DNA of 64,000 nt from a candidate division WOR-1 bacterium RIFOXYB2_FULL_46_45 (GCA_001771585.1 MEUE01000003.1:62001-126000), one strand, 5' to 3'; shown: positions 8,724 to 17,440, numbered from the stretch's first letter. The notes: a model not told the origin generated them from the sequence alone. Made by a program: numbers and translations.

Positions 8724-9280
8724 TCGTCGTCGCCACTTCGAACGAGCATAAACTGCGTGAGATTCGTGATATTTTAAATGGAGGGACAGGTCATCGACCT
8801 GTCCGTACTTGTCAATTATCGGTCATAGAAAACGGAAAAACCTTCGAAGAGAACGCGATAAAGAAAGCAAAAGCGGCGTGTAAAAAGACCGACCAAATCG
8901 CGATCGCGGATGACTCGGGGTTGGAAGTAAAATGCCTCAATGGAAAACCGGGAGTGAAATCGGCTCGCTTCGCCAAGCCCCACCTGCTCTGCCAAAAACT
9001 CTTGCGGGTTATGAAAAATTGTTCCGACCGCTCCGCGCAATTCGTCTGCGTGATTGCGATTGCTTATCCAAGCGGTAAAATAAAAATAGTAAAAGGAATC
9101 TGCAAGGGAAAGATTATCCATGAAATGCGAGGAACAAACGGCTTTGGCTACGATCCGGTCTTTGTCCCGAAGGGATACAAAAAAACTTTTGCACAGATGT
9201 CAGCAACTATGAAAAACAGGTTGAGTCATCGGGGGAAAGCGTTGAGGAAATTAAAATCAACCCTGGCAGACGCCGAGTGA
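8720..9280 (+). CDS. rdgB: Inosine/xanthosine triphosphate pyrophosphatase (RdgB/HAM1)
   Basis: Removes non-canonical purine nucleotides (ITP, XTP) from the pool by hydrolysis to the monophosphate. Recognisable parts are VVATSNEHKLREI, TFEENAIKKA, ADDSGLEV and GTNGFGYDPVFVPKGY. The start is a GTG overlapping purD by 4 bases. Residues around 22-30 (GTGHRPVRT) are encoded by a perfect palindromic repeat inserted between the first helix and the TFEENA motif. The 3' end overlaps the convergent EamA gene by 24 bases. Confidence 0.93.
   Translation: MIVVATSNEHKLREIRDILNGGTGHRPVRTCQLSVIENGKTFEENAIKKAKAACKKTDQIAIADDSGLEVKCLNGKPGVKSARFAKPHLLCQKLLRVMKNCSDRSAQFVCVIAIAYPSGKIKIVKGICKGKIIHEMRGTNGFGYDPVFVPKGYKKTFAQMSATMKNRLSHRGKALRKLKSTLADAE
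8784..8810. repeat. Palindromic repeat inside rdgB
   Basis: GGACAGGTC (8784-8792), ATC, GACCTGTCC (8796-8804), followed directly by GTACTT. The same layout of perfect arms and then GTACTT occurs in ogt at 53502-53528 on the other strand with different arm sequences. It is read in frame. Confidence 0.75.
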
Positions 9281-10093
9281 AGAAGTTTTAAATAGATAGA
9301 AGATGCCGGCCAGGATTAAGAGTGTACCGGCAAAAAAAGTAATGCTGACGCTGTCCCCCAAAAAAATTACCGCCAAAACGACCGTGGTTGGGACCGTTAT
9401 CATCGAAAGAGTCGCCCCTTCCGCAACCGAGCAGGTTTTATAAGAATAAGCCAGCAAAAGCTGCGCTATAGTCGCAAGCCCCGCCATTGCCAAAAGTAAA
9501 AGCCAGGAATTAAAATCGGGAAAAACCAAACTTTCAACCGCCGCCGCCCCGCAAATAATCGTCCCAAAAAGCATCAAGGACATGGTGATTGACCAGGTAT
9601 TATCGTCTCGGCCAAGATAGCGGATGATAACGACCACCCCTCCGGCACAGAGAGCCGACAAGATGCCGTAAATATAACCGATATTAAAAGCGGAAAAGAC
9701 CGGGCTTGAGACCAGAAATATCCCCGCAAAAGCGGAGAGAAGGGCAAAAACCGCCCCTCGTCTTAGTTTTTCTTTTAAAAACAGGGCGGAAAAGACCGAG
9801 CCAAAGATCGGATAGGTAAATTGCAGAACGACCGCGTCGGAGATCGGGATCAATTGCGCCGCTTTAAAGTAAAACAGAATCGCGAACGCGCCGATTATTC
9901 CTCTTGCTCCCAGCATAAACCAGTTGCCGATGGTAAATTTTACTGTCCTTGCCAAAAACAAAACCAATAAGATTAAAAATCCGATCGCAAAGCGCCCGAA
10001 GGCCAGAAGTTCGGCGGAAAAAGAGAAGGACAAGACCTTGATCAACAAGGCCATCACGCCGAATAATATCGCGGAGAGGATCATGGTGTACAT
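9257..10093 (-). CDS. EamA/DMT-family transporter
   Basis: Inner-membrane permease of the drug/metabolite transporter superfamily; the substrate cannot be told from sequence. At 278 aa it has about ten hydrophobic segments in two repeated EamA halves, with the typical AAQLIPISDAVVLQFTYPIF in the first and CSVAEGATLSMI in the second. A -10 TAGAAT ends 8 bases before the ATG, with no ribosome site. It is convergent with rdgB, which it overlaps by 24 bases, and divergent from tRNA-Arg. Confidence 0.88.
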   Translation of the reverse strand: MYTMILSAILFGVMALLIKVLSFSFSAELLAFGRFAIGFLILLVLFLARTVKFTIGNWFMLGARGIIGAFAILFYFKAAQLIPISDAVVLQFTYPIFGSVFSALFLKEKLRRGAVFALLSAFAGIFLVSSPVFSAFNIGYIYGILSALCAGGVVVIIRYLGRDDNTWSITMSLMLFGTIICGAAAVESLVFPDFNSWLLLLAMAGLATIAQLLLAYSYKTCSVAEGATLSMITVPTTVVLAVIFLGDSVSITFFAGTLLILAGIFYLFKTSSLGVCQG

Positions 10094-10137
10094 TGCTCTT
10101 TATTCTAACACAATAATTTGCTACACTAACAAAAGAT

Positions 10138-10211
10138 GAGCCCGTAGCTCAGTTGGATAGAGCAACAGATTTCTAATCTGTAGGTCGGAGGTTCGATTCC
10201 TCTCGGGCTCG
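10138..10211 (+). tRNA. tRNA-Arg (anticodon TCT)
   Basis: Full cloverleaf: acceptor arms GAGCCCG / CGGGCTC, D-arm with AGTTGG, anticodon stem ACAGA/TCTGT with loop TTTCTAA giving anticodon TCT, and a T-arm GGAGG TTCGATT CCTCT. CCA is not encoded. An extended -10 (TGCTACACT) ends at 10127. The orphan gene at 10330 faces its 3' end. Confidence 0.95.
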
Positions 10212-10329
10212 CTTTAAACCTGCTTACCTACCTACGCCTCTCCGCGTACAAAACGGCAAAGATTTGTCTACTAACAACGCACTTCTGTCGGATTTAAATT
10301 AATTATGGTTTCACCGCGCACTAATTGTA

Positions 10330-11697
10330 TTATATTTGCGGACATAATTCGTTTAATGAATATGCTCTTACATCCATATCTGTGCTTATTATGTGCCTGC
10401 CTATCCGATTTCGAGTCGGTTCTAAATTAAGCCCGTCAAGAGCAAAAATTAAGCGTGCTTCTTGTACCGCTTCGAGCACAGGAAGAAGGACAACATTTAA
10501 ATATTCATCCCTGCCGGTTAAGTTATATTTAAATCTATCAAACAAATTTTCAAAAAATTGGGGAGTTCTAGCTAAAGTATCAGCAGTTCCCAAAAATCCC
10601 ATCTGCTTCAAACATGCTTCGACTCTTTCTCTGCCGCAGAATCCGTCATAAAACATTGCCGCAATTACAGGATTCACATTAAACAAGCCTTCCAGCGCAG
10701 TCATAAAGTCAAACAATAATATTTCTATTTGCAAATCGCTGGGAAGATCTTGAATATAATCAAGAGTTTCTAAATCATGCAAAATAAAAGTATTGGGATA
10801 TGCTTCTCCGGAAATCGGATTTACCGCCACCGATGCCTGGTCTGCTATCGGCATTCCATGATGGAATCCCAAGGCGTAAATAGTCTTTAAGGCATCGGCA
10901 AAAATATATCCGATACGCCCCTCAATTAAAGAATATAACCACTGCTTCGTTGCCCATTTGGCCAGGATCTCTCTTTGGTCTTTATGTTCTACCCAAGAAA
11001 GCCTTCTTCTTGCGCCAATATGATCCAGTAAATAAAGGGAAGCCCCTTGAGCCAAGCCGCCTGAACCCAAAACCGGAACAACAATAAATCCAATACTCAA
11101 CGGAAACGAACCAATAGCTCTATTCAATAAAAAAGAATACCATTCGACAATAGCATTGTCGATCGACAAAAAACCCTGGCGGGATGGAGCCGTTTTCTTC
11201 CAAACAATTCTTCCATCCTCTATAGCTCTGTTTGTAGACGGAATGCCTATTCCATTATAAGGCATTCCGCTGGCCGGCATAGTAATTGTCGAGTCAATTG
11301 CCCGATCGCATACTCCTTTTGCCGCCAATCCGTCAAAAGAATGTCCGGGAGCGCTAAAGGGAGCATCTAATTTAAATATCGCGGTTCGCTGTCCGCTATA
11401 CCAGTCCGGTCTTTGGGAACTTGACGGATCATTGAGAAAATCACATGCCCTAATAGCCGCGTTAAGTATGCTTGGATTAATTTGGCCGTCATCCAATACT
11501 AAACATGATAAAAAAAGAAAGGCTTCTCCCTGTCCTCTAAACTCAAAAGGAATTACTCTTCCCAACGAAAGTTGCCTTTCGCACGCTTTGAAGTTATTCT
11601 CTCCCAAACGCGCCTTGACATATGGCAGAGCCTCGCCAAACCCCGACACTTTTTTAAATTCTTGAAATCCCTTCAAAAATCTTGGATGTATAGTCAT
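10330..11697 (-). CDS. Orphan protein of unknown function (455 aa), cassette gene 3
   Basis: I do not recognise the family. It is soluble, with no signal peptide. A central block EDGRIVWKK, then PSRQGFLSID, and later FHHGMPIADQ followed by FILHDLETLDYI resembles the catalytic-loop and metal-aspartate spacing of kinase-like folds. That is a hint, not an assignment. It lies tail-to-tail with tRNA-Arg across 118 bases that hold no gene I can see. Its 5' side carries the shared upstream element (copy 3), about 40 bases before the ATG. It separates the tRNA from lexA. I found no second copy of the tRNA 3' end on its right side. Confidence 0.7.
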   Translation of the reverse strand: MTIHPRFLKGFQEFKKVSGFGEALPYVKARLGENNFKACERQLSLGRVIPFEFRGQGEAFLFLSCLVLDDGQINPSILNAAIRACDFLNDPSSSQRPDWYSGQRTAIFKLDAPFSAPGHSFDGLAAKGVCDRAIDSTITMPASGMPYNGIGIPSTNRAIEDGRIVWKKTAPSRQGFLSIDNAIVEWYSFLLNRAIGSFPLSIGFIVVPVLGSGGLAQGASLYLLDHIGARRRLSWVEHKDQREILAKWATKQWLYSLIEGRIGYIFADALKTIYALGFHHGMPIADQASVAVNPISGEAYPNTFILHDLETLDYIQDLPSDLQIEILLFDFMTALEGLFNVNPVIAAMFYDGFCGRERVEACLKQMGFLGTADTLARTPQFFENLFDRFKYNLTGRDEYLNVVLLPVLEAVQEARLIFALDGLNLEPTRNRIGRHIISTDMDVRAYSLNELCPQI

Positions 11698-11719
11698 AAT
11701 TTAAATTTATGAAAGCATA

Positions 11720-11759
11720 CCTCTCTATTTATTTATCTAAAAGAAAATCAGCCAATTTC
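11720..11759 (-). promoter_or_regulatory. Shared orphan-gene upstream element, copy 3
   Basis: On the minus strand GAAAT begins at 11759 and GATAAATAAATAGAGAGG at 11737, 22 bases apart as in the other three copies. The spacer itself is not conserved with copies 1 and 2, which supports the two end motifs as the functional parts. Confidence 0.55.
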
Positions 11760-11773
11760 ATTCTTTTTTTACT

Positions 11774-11851
11774 TGACATAAATCTTATTTATGGTAAATT
11801 TATGGTACGGCGTTATTATGGATATCAGGATATCGGAATATCCGGACATCA
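11774..11851 (+). promoter_or_regulatory. lexA promoter and repeat-rich leader (candidate operator)
   Basis: TTGACA at 11774-11779 with TAAATT 16 bases later. Downstream, 11820-11851 is four near-repeats of eight bases (GGATATCA, GGATATCG, GAATATCC, GGACATCA), of which the middle two form the palindrome GGATAT-CGGA-ATATCC. It lies between promoter and start codon, as expected for an autoregulatory LexA site. That role is inferred. Confidence 0.45.
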
Positions 11852-11871
11852 GAGAAAGGAGGGTATTATAT

Positions 11872-12471
11872 ATGGAACCATTAACAAGTAAGCAAAGGGT
11901 TTTGTTTCATTGGATCAACGGCTATATAAAGGAAAACGACTATTCCCCCACCCTTGAAGAGATCCAGCGCCGATTCAATTTCAGGTCGATCGGAACCGTC
12001 CAGGACTATGTGAAAACATTGGAAAAAAAAGGATACCTGTACCGCAATCCCAACATGGCACGCAGTATGCAAACGATTGAAACTTCAACTACGCAAGTGG
12101 TAATTTTGCCGCTTCTGGGCTTCATCGCCGCCGGAGCACCGATTGAGGTCATCGAGCAAAAAGAAGAGATGGAAGTTCCGGCTTCTCTGGTCGGCCGAAA
12201 GCCGTGCTACATCCTGCAAGTAAAAGGGGACAGCATGATTGAAGACCACATCTTAAACGGCGACTTTATCGTCGTTGAAAAATCACAGACCGGCGACAAC
12301 GGCGCGGTTTGCGTCTGCATTTTAAATCAAAACGAAGCGACCTTGAAACGGGTTTTCAGGGAAAAAAGCCGGGTGCGCCTCCAGCCGGCCAATGCACAAA
12401 TGAAGCCGATCTACGTCAAAGATGTCGCGATCCAGGGAGTGGTGCGCGGACTCTTCCGCCGATTCGACTAA
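11872..12471 (+). CDS. lexA: LexA-type SOS repressor
   Basis: Transcriptional repressor of DNA-damage genes that self-cleaves with activated RecA. The N-terminal winged helix (MEPLTSKQRVLFHWINGYIK, then YSPTLEEIQRRFNF) is followed by the cleavage region IAAGAPIEV with the Ala-Gly bond. The peptidase dyad is Ser in GDSMIEDH and Lys in ATLKRVF. I start at 11872 because AAAGGAGGG lies about nine bases upstream; the frame stays open to 11791 but crosses the promoter. At 199 aa it has normal length. It leads an operon with the radical SAM protein, DUF4130 and uracil-DNA glycosylase genes. Confidence 0.93.
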   Translation: MEPLTSKQRVLFHWINGYIKENDYSPTLEEIQRRFNFRSIGTVQDYVKTLEKKGYLYRNPNMARSMQTIETSTTQVVILPLLGFIAAGAPIEVIEQKEEMEVPASLVGRKPCYILQVKGDSMIEDHILNGDFIVVEKSQTGDNGAVCVCILNQNEATLKRVFREKSRVRLQPANAQMKPIYVKDVAIQGVVRGLFRRFD

Positions 12472-12472
12472 A

Positions 12473-13630
12473 ATGGAGACCGAGAAGAAACTCGAAATTC
12501 TCGGAGCCGCCGCCAAATACGACGTCTGTGCCTCCACTTGCGGCCCGGTCATCAATTCAAGAGGAAGAGATACCATCGGTTCCGTCACCAGAAGCGGGAT
12601 CTGCCATAGTTTTACCCAAGACGGAAGATGCGTTTCCCTGTTAAAGGTCCTTTTAACCAACACCTGCAAGAATAACTGCCAATATTGCGTAAACAGAAGA
12701 TCAAACGATTTTCAGCGGACCGAATTCGAATCCGAAGAGCTGGCTCATTTGTTTATAGAAATGTACAAGAGAAATTATGTGGAGGGGCTCTTTCTAAGTT
12801 CGGGGGTAAAAAATTCAACCGCCCACACGATGCAAAAGATGATCGAAACGGTTGAAATTTTACGCTTCAAATACCGCTATATCGGCTACATCCATCTTAA
12901 AATGCTCCCCGGGACATCGGAAGACCTGGTCAACCGGGCGGCTGAACTATCGGATCGATTATCTATCAATCTGGAATGTCCAAATCCCGACCGCCTGCAG
13001 TTAATAGCAAAAGAAAAGGATTTTAAGAAAGATTTGATCAAGCCGATCACCCACGCCCAGCACGCCCTGCGAGCGGGAAAACTTAAATCCGGGATTACCA
13101 CCCAGTTTGTAGTCGGCGCGGCCAAAGAGTCGGACTCGGAAATACTCTTTACCTCCAACTGGCTTTACAAGCAGAGGGACTTGCGGCGGGCCTACTTTAG
13201 CGCTTATATTCCGCTTGATACGGAAACCCCACCCCCGCTCATCCGCGAGCACCGGCTCTACCAGTCGGACTTCCTGATGCGGTTCTACGGATTTGAGTTG
13301 AAGGATTTTATCTTTGAAGCGAACGGGAACTTAAACTTAAAATACGACCCAAAATTCGTCTATGCCGTTAAAAACCGCGATAAGTTCCCGGTTGAGATAA
13401 ACAAGGCCCCTTTTGAAAATCTTTTAAAGGTTCCGGGGATCGGGCCGACCGCGGCGAGGCGAATTTATCGGGCGCGGAAAGAATACCGCTTTACCCAAAA
13501 CTCGGAGCTAAAAAACCTGGGGGTAGTGATGAAACGGGCCGCGCCGTTTCTTTTGATAAACGGCCGGAAGGCGGGAGAATTTTATGAGCAGATCTCTCTC
13601 GGAGAGCATTGCGCTGGCTTTGCGGCATAA
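12473..13630 (+). CDS. Putative DNA repair radical SAM protein (UDG-linked)
   Basis: Radical SAM protein of the type known to co-occur with a DUF4130 protein and uracil-DNA glycosylase; its chemistry is not established. The cluster-binding motif is CKNNCQYC (CX3CX2C) near residue 65. After the barrel, a helix-hairpin-helix DNA-binding element VPGIGPTAARRIYRA lies near residue 330. The start is the ATG two bases after the lexA stop. The 3' end overlaps the next gene by 47 bases. Placement directly behind lexA suggests SOS control. Confidence 0.88.
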   Translation: METEKKLEILGAAAKYDVCASTCGPVINSRGRDTIGSVTRSGICHSFTQDGRCVSLLKVLLTNTCKNNCQYCVNRRSNDFQRTEFESEELAHLFIEMYKRNYVEGLFLSSGVKNSTAHTMQKMIETVEILRFKYRYIGYIHLKMLPGTSEDLVNRAAELSDRLSINLECPNPDRLQLIAKEKDFKKDLIKPITHAQHALRAGKLKSGITTQFVVGAAKESDSEILFTSNWLYKQRDLRRAYFSAYIPLDTETPPPLIREHRLYQSDFLMRFYGFELKDFIFEANGNLNLKYDPKFVYAVKNRDKFPVEINKAPFENLLKVPGIGPTAARRIYRARKEYRFTQNSELKNLGVVMKRAAPFLLINGRKAGEFYEQISLGEHCAGFAA

Positions 13631-14123
13631 TGACCCGAACAAAGAATTCATAATTGAGCGGGTTTTGAAGCAGGCAAAAGAAAAAGGGCTGAGTTATGTC
13701 CTTTGCAAAGTGTCGCCCGAAGCAAAATTATTCGGCAACATGTGCCGGCAGGTTTTGAATGAGGTCCACCGCGCCCGGATGTTTATCCGGCTCAATGAAG
13801 TGAAAGAGCGAAAAGTTTTATACGGCGAATTCCTGCTGGAGCACGACACCATCGACATGGTGATGCGCCACTACACCGGCCGCTTCCCCCAACATACGAT
13901 TATGCTAATCATCCGCCCCTATGTTTATATTTCAAGAGGGAAAGAGATATTCAAAGAAGAGATCGGCGATCGGGAAATTAATCTTCCGGTCGTCCATGAC
14001 GAATTCAAGCAATACTGGCTTGATTTTTACAAGAACCAATACATCCCCGAGCGGCGGAATATGAAGCTTTTTCAAAAAAATGTGCCGAAGAAATATTGGA
14101 AATACATGTGTGAAATATGCTAA
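13584..14123 (+). CDS. DUF4130 / TIGR03915-type putative DNA repair protein
   Basis: 179-aa protein of the family that accompanies the preceding radical SAM protein. The uracil-DNA-glycosylase-like C-terminal half is recognisable from HYTGRFPQHTIMLI and the closing YWKYMCEIC. Biochemical activity is unknown to me. The ATG at 13584 follows GGGAGAAT and overlaps the upstream gene by 47 bases, so the two are translationally coupled. The glycosylase gene follows after 10 bases. Confidence 0.82.
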   Translation: MSRSLSESIALALRHNDPNKEFIIERVLKQAKEKGLSYVLCKVSPEAKLFGNMCRQVLNEVHRARMFIRLNEVKERKVLYGEFLLEHDTIDMVMRHYTGRFPQHTIMLIIRPYVYISRGKEIFKEEIGDREINLPVVHDEFKQYWLDFYKNQYIPERRNMKLFQKNVPKKYWKYMCEIC

Positions 14124-14133
14124 CATAAAAGAC

Positions 14134-14748
14134 ATGGATCTCTGCAACTTAAGCTACGAAGAAGTAAAAGAAATCGCCTCCAAATGCCAAAAATGCGCTC
14201 TTTCACAAACCAGGATCAATGTCGTTTTCGGCCACGGTCCGGTCCCGTGCGACATAATGTTAATCGGCGAAGCGCCGGGAGCCGATGAAGACGAACAGGG
14301 GCTCCCCTTTGTCGGACGGTCGGGAAAACTTTTAACCCAAATCTTAGAATCAATCAACATAAAAAGGCCGGATGATATTTATATCGCCAACACCCTAAAG
14401 TGCCGCCCACCTGGAAACCGCACCCCCAACCCCTCCGAACAGGAGGCCTGCTGGCCGTATCTTGAAGCGCAATTAAATCTGGTGAAACCGAAAATACTGT
14501 TGCTGTCCGGGACCCCCTCCGTCAAAAGGGTCCTAAAGATAGATGAACCGATCTCAAAAATAAGGGGACAATGGTTTAAACTCCCGGGATACCCCGACAT
14601 TTCGGTGATGCCGATCTTCCATCCATCGTATCTTCTGCGCAACCCGCAAAAGACCAAAGGATCCCCCAAGTGGCTGACCTGGCAGGATATGATCGAGGTC
14701 AAGAACGCCTTGGAATACTTAAAGAAAGTTAAAGAATTAAGTGAGTAA
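14134..14748 (+). CDS. Family-4 uracil-DNA glycosylase
   Basis: Iron-sulfur glycosylase that excises uracil from DNA. Four likely cluster cysteines are visible: CQKC near residues 18-21, [10 protein letters not shown] and EACWPYL. The active-site motifs [17 protein letters not shown] and HPSYLLRNP are intact. I start at 14134 ([10 protein letters not shown]) rather than 14080, since the upstream part overlaps DUF4130. An extended -10 TGCTAACAT ends 7 bases before this ATG, so it may also have its own leaderless promoter. Length about 204 aa is usual. Confidence 0.92.
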   Translation: MDLCNLSYEEVKEIASKCQKCALSQTRINVVFGHGPVPCDIMLIGEAPGADEDEQGLPFVGRSGKLLTQILESINIKRPDDIYIANTLKCRPPGNRTPNPSEQEACWPYLEAQLNLVKPKILLLSGTPSVKRVLKIDEPISKIRGQWFKLPGYPDISVMPIFHPSYLLRNPQKTKGSPKWLTWQDMIEVKNALEYLKKVKELSE

Positions 14749-15652
14749 GGTTTATTTTACTAAAGATACCGGCAAGGCCGCCGAGTTGTTTGAAGCCTCC
14801 GGGATTCAAAAAATAATTTCTGCAAATGATTTGGTTGCCTTAAAGATCCATTTTGGAGAACCGGGGAACACCGCGTATTTAAAGCCGAACAGAGTAATAT
14901 CTGTTTTTGAAAAAATAAAAGCACTCGGAGCCAGGCCTTTTTTTACCGACTGCAACACACTCTATCCCGGTCCGCGCAGTAACAGTATTGAACATCGCAA
15001 GGTCGCGGCCGACCACGGCTATACCGATGTTTTTATCCCCGAAGAGGACGATTTTGAAACGGTTCCGGTCAACCTCAAGCATTTCAAGAGTGTTTTTATC
15101 GGGAACAATGCCAGGAAATCGGACGCGATTATCGCCCTAACCCATTTTAAGGGGCACAGCGTTACCGGTTTTGGCGGGGCGATCAAGAATTTAGGGATGG
15201 GCTTTGGCAACAGGAAAGGGAAATTAAAGATGCATCAGGAGTGCAAGGGGTGTCCCAAAGCGCCAACTTGCAGAAAAAACATAACGCTTGAGGCCTGCTG
15301 GGTCGGATCCCCTGCACTGGTCCAGGAAAAGATTGCCGAGTACGCATATGGCGCGGTGAAAGACAAAAAGTGCGCTTATATAAATTTTATAACCGATGTC
15401 TCGCCCGACTGCGACTGCTACGACCACAACGATCCGCCGATTGTTCCGGATATTGGAATTCTAGCCTCTTTTGATCCGGTGGCAATCGACCAGGCTTGTG
15501 TCGATTTAGTTAATCAGACCGAAGGACGAATCAAAAGCCGCAACAAATTCCGCGCCCTTTATCCCAATGTCGACTGGGCGGTGCAATTAAAGTATGCGGA
15601 GGGGATTGGGCTGGGGACAAGAAAATACGAACTTATCGATAGCGGCGCTTAA
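14741..15652 (+). CDS. DUF362 family protein
   Basis: 303-aa cytoplasmic protein with the DUF362 core: VALKIHFGEPGN, a cysteine-bearing block CKGCPKAPTC near residue 165, and DVSPDCDCYDHNDPP near 225. Cysteine spacing suggests metal or Fe-S binding, but the role of the family is not settled. There is no separate ferredoxin domain. The start is a GTG overlapping the glycosylase stop by 8 bases, so it belongs to the lexA operon at least by position. The 3' end overlaps the convergent beta-lactamase-like gene by 20 bases. Confidence 0.85.
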   Translation: MSKVYFTKDTGKAAELFEASGIQKIISANDLVALKIHFGEPGNTAYLKPNRVISVFEKIKALGARPFFTDCNTLYPGPRSNSIEHRKVAADHGYTDVFIPEEDDFETVPVNLKHFKSVFIGNNARKSDAIIALTHFKGHSVTGFGGAIKNLGMGFGNRKGKLKMHQECKGCPKAPTCRKNITLEACWVGSPALVQEKIAEYAYGAVKDKKCAYINFITDVSPDCDCYDHNDPPIVPDIGILASFDPVAIDQACVDLVNQTEGRIKSRNKFRALYPNVDWAVQLKYAEGIGLGTRKYELIDSGA

Positions 15653-16580
15653 CAATTTTCTTGCGGTAAACTTTTTTCTTCTTTTTCTTCTTGTAAACAA
15701 CTTTCTTCTTCACCGGCTCTTTGATCTCCGGAACTTTTTCTCCGGTATATTCCTCATAAACTACCCTTGAAACATTGTTTATCAAGACCCGCGCGTTATG
15801 CTGGCTTGAAAATCCCCAGGTAAAAATCGAAAGGACATAGGCGCCGGATTTTGTATTGACAATCCCGACATCGTTTAATATCCGGCTCAAATTACCGGTC
15901 TTGTTCGCCACATAGGTCCCGGGCGGGACCCCCTTCCATATCCCCCATTTGTAGCGCTGGTTGTGCATGAAATAAAGCATGTCGCTGGCGCTCTCGTCGT
16001 TAAATCCGCTCCTTTTCGCGATCTTGGCGGCCAGGTAAGCCATCTCATAAGGAGTGGTCATATTAACATTCGGATCGGGCGGCTCGGAGAGCATCGTCGG
16101 ATTGGTCACTCTGGTCTTGAGCATCCCGATTGAAGACAAATAATTGTTGATCGAAGCTAATCCGACCGAATCCTCGACCATTTTGGTGGCGGTATTGTCG
16201 GAAAAGGAGATCATATAGCCAATCAAGCTCAAAAGCGAATAGCTCAAGCCCGGCTTTCTCCACTGCAAAACTCCCGATCCCCCCAACTTGTCGTTTTGCC
16301 GAAGGACTACCATCTTCCCCAGATTAATTTTCCCCTGCTCTTTCAGATGATAAGCGGCCGCCATGATGGGAAGTTTGATGGTGGAAGCGGCCGGAAAAGC
16401 GTTAAAACCGTAAACCTGCGCTTCAAAAGTGGAGTTCATGTCAAGAAAATAAATTCCGATCTTCCCTTTATGCGGCGCCGTCAACTGCAAAAGCTTTCCC
16501 TGTAAAGCGGGCAATCCGGCTTCGCATCTTGAAACAAACAAAAAAAGCAAAAGAAATAAAAAAAAGCGTTTCAACATCAC
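15633..16580 (-). CDS. Exported class A beta-lactamase-fold serine hydrolase
   Basis: Periplasmic penicillin-binding/beta-lactamase-fold protein. A signal peptide (MMLKRFFLFLLLFLFVSRCEA) precedes the catalytic SXXK (ASTIKL), SDN (SFSDNTATK) and KTG (NKTGNLS) boxes. The omega loop between SDN and KTG is short, and I do not see the usual ExxLN glutamate, so deacylating lactamase activity is doubtful. A carboxypeptidase-like or binding role is possible. The C-terminus is an unusual Lys/Arg tail of about 35 residues. It overlaps the upstream CDF gene by 4 bases. Confidence 0.85.
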   Translation of the reverse strand: MMLKRFFLFLLLFLFVSRCEAGLPALQGKLLQLTAPHKGKIGIYFLDMNSTFEAQVYGFNAFPAASTIKLPIMAAAYHLKEQGKINLGKMVVLRQNDKLGGSGVLQWRKPGLSYSLLSLIGYMISFSDNTATKMVEDSVGLASINNYLSSIGMLKTRVTNPTMLSEPPDPNVNMTTPYEMAYLAAKIAKRSGFNDESASDMLYFMHNQRYKWGIWKGVPPGTYVANKTGNLSRILNDVGIVNTKSGAYVLSIFTWGFSSQHNARVLINNVSRVVYEEYTGEKVPEIKEPVKKKVVYKKKKKKKVYRKKIVKRRYR

Positions 16581-17440
16581 TGTTTATACGGCTCAACGTG
16601 GATAATCACATCGGTAACCCCGGGAATACTCCGCTTGATATTTTCCTGTAGCAGATGAGACAACGCGTGCGCTTCGGCAACCTCCATTTTTGAATTGACT
16701 TTGATGTGCAAGTCAACATGGATGTCGTCTAATCTCCCCCGGGTCCGGATTTTGTGGCACTTTTTAACCGTCGAATTCTCCAGGACAACTTTTTCTACCA
16801 ATCCCCTGTCGATGACCGACCGATCAACCAGGACATCAAAAACATGGCGTGAAATATTTATGGCCGAAGATAAAATAAAACCTATGATCATAAAAGAGAC
16901 CGCCGGATCGATCAGCGGCCAGCCCAGCCGAATGCCGACCAAAGAAACCAAAACAGAAAGGGAAACAAAAATATCGGCCCGGGTGTGCATGGAATCGGCG
17001 ATTAAAATATCGCTCCCCAGCTCTTTCCCTTTCCTATACTCATAAAACACCACCCAGCCGTTGACCGCCAGGGTAATAAACATGACCGCAAAAGTAATCG
17101 GGCTGGCATCCGGGACCGTCGGGCGCGTTATCCGCGAGATCGCCGATTCAAAAATTTCGTAGCAGACCAAAAGCAGAAGCATGCTTATCCCAAGGGAAGT
17201 AAAATTTTCTATTTTTTTGTGCCCGTAGGGATGTTCCGGATCAACCGGCTTTGACGCCGCGGATAAGCCGACCAGCCCCACAAGGTTGCTGGCTCCGTCC
17301 GAAAAAGAATGAATGCCGTCCGCCACCATCGAAACAATTCCAAAGAACAAACCGACCGCGACTTTTGCCGCGGCTACCAGCCAGTTTAACGCCAAAACAA
17401 ACAAGAGAACAAATCTTTTTTTCTTGAAATTTTCTTCCAT
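16577..17440 (-). CDS. Cation diffusion facilitator transporter
   Basis: Inner-membrane exporter of divalent metal (Zn, Fe, Mn or Co class unresolved). It has six hydrophobic segments, the metal-site motifs DGIHSFSDG in TM2 and DSMHTRADIF in TM5, and a C-terminal cytoplasmic domain with VDLHIKV and HVEPY. I prefer the ATG at 17440 because TATAAT lies 7 bases upstream; the alternative ATG at 17449 falls within that hexamer. It is divergent from the exonuclease gene and shares a very short promoter region with it. Confidence 0.9.
   Translation of the reverse strand: MEENFKKKRFVLLFVLALNWLVAAAKVAVGLFFGIVSMVADGIHSFSDGASNLVGLVGLSAASKPVDPEHPYGHKKIENFTSLGISMLLLLVCYEIFESAISRITRPTVPDASPITFAVMFITLAVNGWVVFYEYRKGKELGSDILIADSMHTRADIFVSLSVLVSLVGIRLGWPLIDPAVSFMIIGFILSSAINISRHVFDVLVDRSVIDRGLVEKVVLENSTVKKCHKIRTRGRLDDIHVDLHIKVNSKMEVAEAHALSHLLQENIKRSIPGVTDVIIHVEPYKQ

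Noticed and set aside
10212-11760. Duplicated tRNA-Arg 3' end framing cassette gene 3
   Set aside because: I searched the right flank by eye and found no copy of the T-arm or acceptor sequence; integration at the tRNA is therefore only suggested by orientation.
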